Assembly (NCBI GenBank): GCA_012514775.1
Contig: JAAYZQ010000490.1
Coordinates: forward strand, 1-9,033
Length of the DNA: 9,033 nucleotides
Direction of reading: 5' to 3'
Source of the DNA: Anaerolineaceae bacterium
GTDB taxonomy: Bacteria; Chloroflexota; Anaerolineae; JAAYZQ01
How positions within the stretch are numbered: position 1 is the stretch's first letter; each line of letters opens with the position of its first letter. Below are positions 6,207 to 9,033 of this stretch, one piece after another. Both the position numbers and the translations under genes were made by a program. The notes below the pieces were generated by a model that was not told the origin of the DNA, made no database searches, and saw only the letters and a program-made list of their open reading frames with translations.

Positions 6207-6322
6207 GTCGCTTAATCGGTGGTTGATCCGGCCGGCCGAAAGACCGGCACGCAGCCCGGCATCTGCCAGGATATCACGATCCCGAGCGGCCGGCATCCCC
6301 CAAAGAGGGGATTCGAGCCGGC
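6207..6322. other. Non-coding spacer with small GC hairpins
   Basis: The 310-base gap between the flavodoxin and stress-protein genes (6109-6418) holds the flavodoxin leader and promoter, this stretch, and the terminator at 6323-6352. Here a 5-bp hairpin (6231-6235/6244-6248) is followed by a two-tier structure: GCCGGC (6289-6294) and ATCCCC (6295-6300) pair with GGGGAT (6307-6312) and GCCGGC (6317-6322). I checked the GATTCGAGC at 6310-6318 as a possible tRNA T-arm and found no matching stem. No coding signal was seen. Confidence 0.4.
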
Positions 6323-6352
6323 AAAAAAGGACCGCCGGAGGGGCGGTCCTTT
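6323..6352 (-). terminator. Intrinsic terminator of the universal stress protein gene
   Basis: On the - strand an 11-bp stem (AAAGGACCGCC/GGCGGTCCTTT; core 6329-6336 and 6342-6349) with a 5-base loop runs into six T residues (6323-6328). It lies about 67 bases past the stop of the stress-protein gene. This is a textbook Rho-independent terminator and separates that gene from the flavodoxin operon. Confidence 0.9.
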
Positions 6353-6418
6353 CCTACGATTGGGGGAGAAGAACCGGCACATTTGTGGTAGCGCGCCTCC
6401 GTGGGGCCGACACGCCTA

Positions 6419-7327
6419 TCAGCTCGCCCGGACGAGGAGCAAGGGCTTGGTGCCGGCGCGCAGCACGCGGTCGGCGACGCTGCCCAGGGCCCAGCGCGCC
6501 AGGCCGGTGCGGCCGTGAGTGCACATGGCGATGAGGTCGACGTCGTGGGCCTCGGCGTACTCGACGATGCACGCCGCCACGGAGCCGACCGACAGGGCGG
6601 TGGTGGCGGCGAGCCCCTCCTCGGCCAGTTGGCCGGCGACGTGGTCCAGGTAGGCCTGTGCGTCCTTCTCGGCCGTCTCCAGGGCGCCCTGAATGGGCAG
6701 GTACCAGTCGCCGGTCATCGAGCTGGAGACGTAGGCGATGGGCACCTGGAAGAGGATCAGGTGCGAGTCGAGGGCCCGCGCCACGGCCGAGACCACCGGC
6801 AAGATCCCCTCCGCCAGGCGCGAGCCGTCCAACGGCACCAGGATCCGGCGGCAGAGCGTCGCCTCGTGGGCCCCGGCGCGCCCCGCCTCGCAGGCGCGCA
6901 TCAGGAGCAGGGGCACGGGCGCCGCCTGCAAGACCCGCTCGGCCACACTGCCGTGGGTCCACCGCTTGAAGCCGCTGTAGCCGTGGGTGGCCATCACGAT
7001 GTAGTCAATGCCCGAGGTCGAGACATAGTCGAGGATGGCCTCCGGCGCCGGTCCCTCCCGGAAGGCGTACTGGGCCGTGAGGCCCCTGGCGTGCAACTCC
7101 ACCACCAGCCCCCGTAAATAGTCCTCCGCCTCCATGGCAAGCTGGAGCAGGAGCGACCCGGCCTTCATGCCCGCCCTGCCCAGGGCGTCCTGGGCATCGG
7201 GCTCGATGGAGACGGCGCGGAACAGGACCATCTCGGCCGGCAGCCCGCCGGCCAGCATGGCGGCGCAAGGGATCGCCTGCTCGGCCAGCTCCGAACCATC
7301 CAACGGAACAAGGATGCGGGTAACCAT
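6419..7327 (-). CDS. Tandem universal stress protein (two UspA domains)
   Basis: A cytosolic 302-residue protein made of two Usp domains, about 2-144 and 160-300, each starting with RILVPLDGS (4-12 and 161-169). Each has the nucleotide-loop signature of ATP-binding Usps: ATHGYSGFKRWTHGS (113-127) and CTHGRTGLARWALGS (269-283), i.e. x-x-x-G-9x-G-S. The first Gly of the MJ0577-type motif is Ala or Cys, as in many family members. The following SVAERVL/SVADRVL and PVPLLLMR/TKPLLLVR segments are standard. Such proteins bind ATP or AMP and act in stress survival; the precise role is not known. The start at 7327 is supported by GAGGTGA at 7331-7337, 3 bases upstream (GAGG core 6 away). It is monocistronic, between a perfect consensus promoter and a strong terminator, and so probably highly transcribed. 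Confidence 0.92.
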   Translation of the reverse strand: MVTRILVPLDGSELAEQAIPCAAMLAGGLPAEMVLFRAVSIEPDAQDALGRAGMKAGSLLLQLAMEAEDYLRGLVVELHARGLTAQYAFREGPAPEAILDYVSTSGIDYIVMATHGYSGFKRWTHGSVAERVLQAAPVPLLLMRACEAGRAGAHEATLCRRILVPLDGSRLAEGILPVVSAVARALDSHLILFQVPIAYVSSSMTGDWYLPIQGALETAEKDAQAYLDHVAGQLAEEGLAATTALSVGSVAACIVEYAEAHDVDLIAMCTHGRTGLARWALGSVADRVLRAGTKPLLLVRAS

Positions 7328-7348
7328 ACTTCACCTCTCTTCCGCTTC

Positions 7349-7358
7349 CGAACGTTCG
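7349..7358. promoter_or_regulatory. Palindrome CGAACGTTCG in the stress-protein leader
   Basis: A perfect 10-bp palindrome lies about 58 bases downstream of the predicted transcription start and 21 bases before the ATG. It could be an operator. It does not fit the GAAC-N4-GTTC LexA box, because the two halves are adjacent. Confidence 0.3.
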
Positions 7359-7422
7359 TGGCCTCGACCCGGCATTCCGACGTGTTGCGTGGGCGCTGTG
7401 TGGTGACGGTACGTCCACTTTC

Positions 7423-7451
7423 ATTATAGGGTAGCGGGGGCCGATTGTCAA
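7423..7451 (-). promoter_or_regulatory. Perfect consensus sigma-70 promoter of the universal stress protein gene
   Basis: On the - strand TTGACA (7446-7451) and TATAAT (7423-7428) are separated by exactly 17 bases. The predicted start near 7416 gives a leader of about 89 bases. Matching all twelve consensus positions at ideal spacing is rare and predicts strong transcription unless repressed. Confidence 0.9.
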
Positions 7452-7558
7452 TAGCCACCGGACGAGAATGGCCGTGAACGGCGGCGAGCATTCCGGCGTT
7501 GATCTACTGGTGAACAGCACTACCCGCCGTCCATCAAGTCACACAACGAGAGTGGAGA
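7452..7558 (+). other. Upstream region of the GNAT gene
   Basis: This half of the divergent spacer holds an inverted repeat, GCCGT-GA-ACGGC (7471-7482), of unknown meaning. A weak -35-like TTGATC (7499-7504) has no convincing -10 at the right distance. The ribosome site is poor: GGAG (7554-7557) is only 1 base from the ATG, while GAGAG (7548-7552) has better spacing. No clear promoter for the + strand was found. Confidence 0.35.
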
Positions 7559-8089
7559 ATGTTCGAAACAGCCGACTCGCCCTATCCTTCGATCCGGACA
7601 CCTCGCCTGGTGCTGCGTCCCTTCCGGGCGGCCGATGCCGAGGCGCTGCAGCGCCTGTACCAGTCGGACGACGTGCGGCGCTATATGCCCATCCCGTCGG
7701 CCCCGTCGCTGGAACAGATGCAGCGCTTTGTCGCCAGGCAGGTGGCCCACTGGGAAAAGCACGGCTGCGGCCACTGGGGCCTGGTGCCGGAGGGCGAGGA
7801 GGAGATCGCCGGCTGGGCGGGCTTGCAGTACCTGCCCGAGCTGGACGAGATCGAGGTGGCCTACGCCCTCGACCGGCCCTTCTGGGGCAAGGGCTACGCC
7901 ACGGAGGCCGCCCTGGCGTCCCTGCACTTCGGGTTCACCCAACTGGACCTGGACCACATCATCGCCCTGGTCCACCCCGACAACCTCGCCTCGCGGCGCG
8001 TCATCGAGAAGTGCGGCATGACTTATGTCGAGACGATCTCGCTGTGGGGCATGGAGCTGATGCGCCACCGGTGCACCGCCATCCGGTGA
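7559..8089 (+). CDS. GNAT-family N-acetyltransferase (RimJ/RimL type)
   Basis: A cytosolic 176-residue protein with the compact GNAT fold that transfers acetyl from acetyl-CoA to an amine. The start IRTPRLVLRPFRAADAEAL (12-30) is the typical RimJ/RimL opening. Motif A is YALDRPFWGKGYATEA (102-117), with GKGYA as the pyrophosphate-binding loop (R/QxxGxG/A style). NLASRRVIEKCGM (142-154) is the usual 'N-x-A-S...E-K-x-G' motif B segment that contacts CoA. Length is normal for the family. The acceptor (ribosomal protein N-terminus, antibiotic, small amine) cannot be read from sequence. The ATG at 7559 is the first in frame that keeps the conserved opening. Its ribosome site is weak, suggesting modest expression. 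It is divergent from the stress-protein gene and followed by a spacer before the LacI gene. Confidence 0.88.
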   Translation: MFETADSPYPSIRTPRLVLRPFRAADAEALQRLYQSDDVRRYMPIPSAPSLEQMQRFVARQVAHWEKHGCGHWGLVPEGEEEIAGWAGLQYLPELDEIEVAYALDRPFWGKGYATEAALASLHFGFTQLDLDHIIALVHPDNLASRRVIEKCGMTYVETISLWGMELMRHRCTAIR

Positions 8090-8098
8090 GCCGGGCGC

Positions 8099-8120
8099 CG
8101 GCGGGGTGGCACACCCGCCG
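8099..8120 (+). terminator. Possible terminator hairpin after the GNAT gene
   Basis: CGGCGGGGTG (8099-8108) pairs with CACCCGCCG (8112-8120), with one bulged G and a 3-base loop, starting 10 bases after the stop. Only TT follows directly, so it is a weak intrinsic terminator at best. Confidence 0.4.
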
Positions 8121-8200
8121 TTGGCAGAGTCGTTCCAAGCCGGCCCTCCCCGAAGGCGATCGCCACCTTGACCGGACCCTGAAATTCGCTCGCAAACCCC

Positions 8201-8229
8201 TTGACACACCCCGCACAATATGATATAAT
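8201..8229 (+). promoter_or_regulatory. Perfect consensus, extended -10 promoter of the LacI-family gene
   Basis: TTGACA (8201-8206), 17 bases, TATAAT (8224-8229), with TGA before the -10 making it an extended -10 as well. The predicted start is near 8235-8237, inside the first operator site. Such a strong promoter fits a gene or operon held down by a repressor. Confidence 0.92.
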
Positions 8230-8272
8230 CTACTCGTGTAGACTATTCGAGTAGACACTTCGAGTAGATTGG
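8229..8272 (+). promoter_or_regulatory. Operator array with CG-centred sites at 13-bp period
   Basis: Directly after the -10 lie three units at 13-bp spacing: TCGTGTAGA (8234-8242), TCGAGTAGA (8247-8255) and TCGAGTAGA (8260-8268). Site 1 is a 14-bp palindrome, TCTACTCGTGTAGA (8229-8242), centred on CG with one mismatched pair, the form LacI-family operators usually take. Site 2 is a poorer palindrome and site 3 a half-site. TCTACTCG (8229-8236) is the exact reverse complement of CGAGTAGA at 8248-8255 and 8261-8268. Overlap with the transcription start implies repression, most likely by the LacI-family protein encoded next. Confidence 0.75.
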
Positions 8273-8281
8273 GATGAAGAC

Positions 8282-8288
8282 AAGGAGG
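8282..8288 (+). promoter_or_regulatory. Ribosome binding site selecting the GTG start of the LacI-family gene
   Basis: AAGGAGG with a 6-base spacer to GTG at 8295. An in-frame ATG at 8274 would add seven residues (MKTRRQR) but has only a weak TTGGG before it, and this ribosome site would lie inside its coding region. Confidence 0.85.
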
Positions 8289-8294
8289 CAACGC

Positions 8295-9033
8295 GTGCCG
8301 CGATCAAGACCGGTCACCCGAAAGGACGTCGCTGCGCGAGCCGGCGTCTCCGTAGCCGTGGTCTCTTACGTCGTAAACGATGGTCCTCGCCCCGTCTCGC
8401 CCGAAACACGCGCCAAAGTCGAGCAAGCCATCGAGGAGCTGGGTTACTATCCCAACGAGCTGGCACGCAGCCTGCGCCGCCAGCAGAGCTTTACCATCGG
8501 GCTGCTCATCCCCAACCTGACCAACCCCGTCTATGCCGAAATTGCCCGCAGCATGGAGGACGTGTGCACGGAGGCGGGCTACCTGGTGTTGCTGTGCGAC
8601 AGCGCCCGCGATCCGATCCAGGAAAAGCGGTTCGTGGAGATGCTGCGGGCCAAGCAGGTCGATGGGGTGGTCATGATTCCCTCGACCAACCCCCTGGAGC
8701 TGGTCGAGCTGTTGCGCCAGGCGCGCATTCCAAACATCGTGTTGGAACACGATCTGCCCGACGTGGACTGCATCGCCAACGACGACCACACCGGTGGGCA
8801 ACTGGCGGTGCAACACCTCCTCGACCTGGGTCATCGCCGCATCGCGCTCATTCGCCGCGTGCTCTCCAGCGCGCTCAGCTCCGAGCGCTTTGCCGGCTAT
8901 CGCCAGGCCCTGGAAGAGGCCGGCATCGACTTCGATCCGGCCCTCGTGGTCCAGAGCGAAGCCGGCCCCGCGGCCGGCTGCAAGGCAATGCAGCAACTGC
9001 TGGCCCTGCCACAGCGGCCGACGGCGGTCATTA
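8295..9033 (+). CDS. LacI-family transcriptional repressor (3' end outside window)
   Basis: 246 residues are visible to the right edge, about 70% of the usual length of roughly 340. The DNA-binding head is VTRKDVAARAGVS (7-19) followed by recognition helix VAVVSYVVND (20-29), of the 'VSYVLN' subgroup. PRPVSPETRAKVEQAIEELGY and hinge helix PNELARSLRR (53-62) follow. The periplasmic-binding-protein-like core starts at IGLLIPNLTNPVYAEIARSMED (68-89), with YLVLLCDS, VDGVVMIPS (122-130), IANDDHTGG (160-168), LGHRRIALI and ERFAGYRQALEEAGI in normal order. Family members bind a sugar or related effector and regulate catabolic operons. The gene has a strong promoter overlapped by operator sites, so autoregulation is inferred. 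The start is GTG, chosen from the ribosome site. It probably heads a sugar operon to the right, but none of that is visible. Confidence 0.92.
   Translation, partial: MPRSRPVTRKDVAARAGVSVAVVSYVVNDGPRPVSPETRAKVEQAIEELGYYPNELARSLRRQQSFTIGLLIPNLTNPVYAEIARSMEDVCTEAGYLVLLCDSARDPIQEKRFVEMLRAKQVDGVVMIPSTNPLELVELLRQARIPNIVLEHDLPDVDCIANDDHTGGQLAVQHLLDLGHRRIALIRRVLSSALSSERFAGYRQALEEAGIDFDPALVVQSEAGPAAGCKAMQQLLALPQRPTAVI

Noticed and set aside
6270..6322. Possible tRNA T-arm (GATTCGAGC) near 6310
   Set aside because: The flanking bases do not form a 5-bp T-stem, and no acceptor, D or anticodon arms could be placed on either strand.
8155..8164. GGCGATCGCC palindrome containing the HIP1 octamer GCGATCGC
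   Set aside because: A single short GC palindrome is expected by chance in such DNA. No second copy was noticed, and nothing else points to a cyanobacterium.
7468..8223. + strand frame starting at ATG 7468 and overlapping the GNAT gene
   Set aside because: It is out of frame with the clear acetyltransferase, has no recognisable motif and is rich in Gly/Arg/Pro typical of shadow frames.
1..9033. CRISPR arrays, transposases, phage or defence genes
   Set aside because: Looked for and not seen. The only tandem repeats are the modules at 450-530 and the 13-bp operator units, which are too short and too few for a CRISPR array.

Overview
The window is GC-rich DNA from a free-living bacterium. I infer a member of the Chloroflexota (Anaerolineae/Caldilineae-like). 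The reasons are high GC, Thr/Pro-rich linkers on a secreted protein, a tandem-domain universal stress protein, a GH94 phosphorylase beside an alpha/alpha-toroid protein, and short modular intergenic hairpin repeats. No rRNA, tRNA or taxonomic marker is present, so this is an inference.

Layout: (1) 2-430 (+) is the 3' end of a clan GH-A glycoside hydrolase. (2) 431-656 is a convergent spacer with a three-module hairpin repeat. (3) 657-1937 (-) is a secreted protein with a DUF11-like domain, a Thr/Pro linker and a PEP-CTERM-like tail, with its own promoter. (4) 1938-2169 is a spacer holding that promoter and a 53-bp inverted repeat. (5) 6108 down to 2170 (-) is a probable three-gene operon: flavodoxin, alpha/alpha-toroid protein, GH94 disaccharide phosphorylase. 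Its promoter is an extended -10 type at 6178-6206. (6) 6419-7327 (-) is a two-domain universal stress protein, with a perfect consensus sigma-70 promoter upstream and a canonical intrinsic terminator downstream. (7) 7559-8089 (+) is a GNAT acetyltransferase, divergent from the stress gene. (8) 8295-9033 (+) is the first 246 codons of a LacI-family repressor. It starts at GTG behind a perfect promoter and an array of CG-centred operator half-sites.

Much of the content concerns carbohydrate handling: an extracellular-type hydrolase, an intracellular phosphorolytic enzyme that conserves the glycosidic bond energy as sugar 1-phosphate, and a LacI regulator that probably heads a sugar uptake or degradation operon beyond the right edge. 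The flavodoxin and the toroid protein travel with the phosphorylase but have no evident catalytic link to it. The LacI gene appears autoregulated. I see no CRISPR array, transposase, phage gene or defence system. The most unusual items are the modular hairpin repeat, the operator array, the non-classical acceptor site of the GH94 enzyme, and the toroid protein of unknown function.
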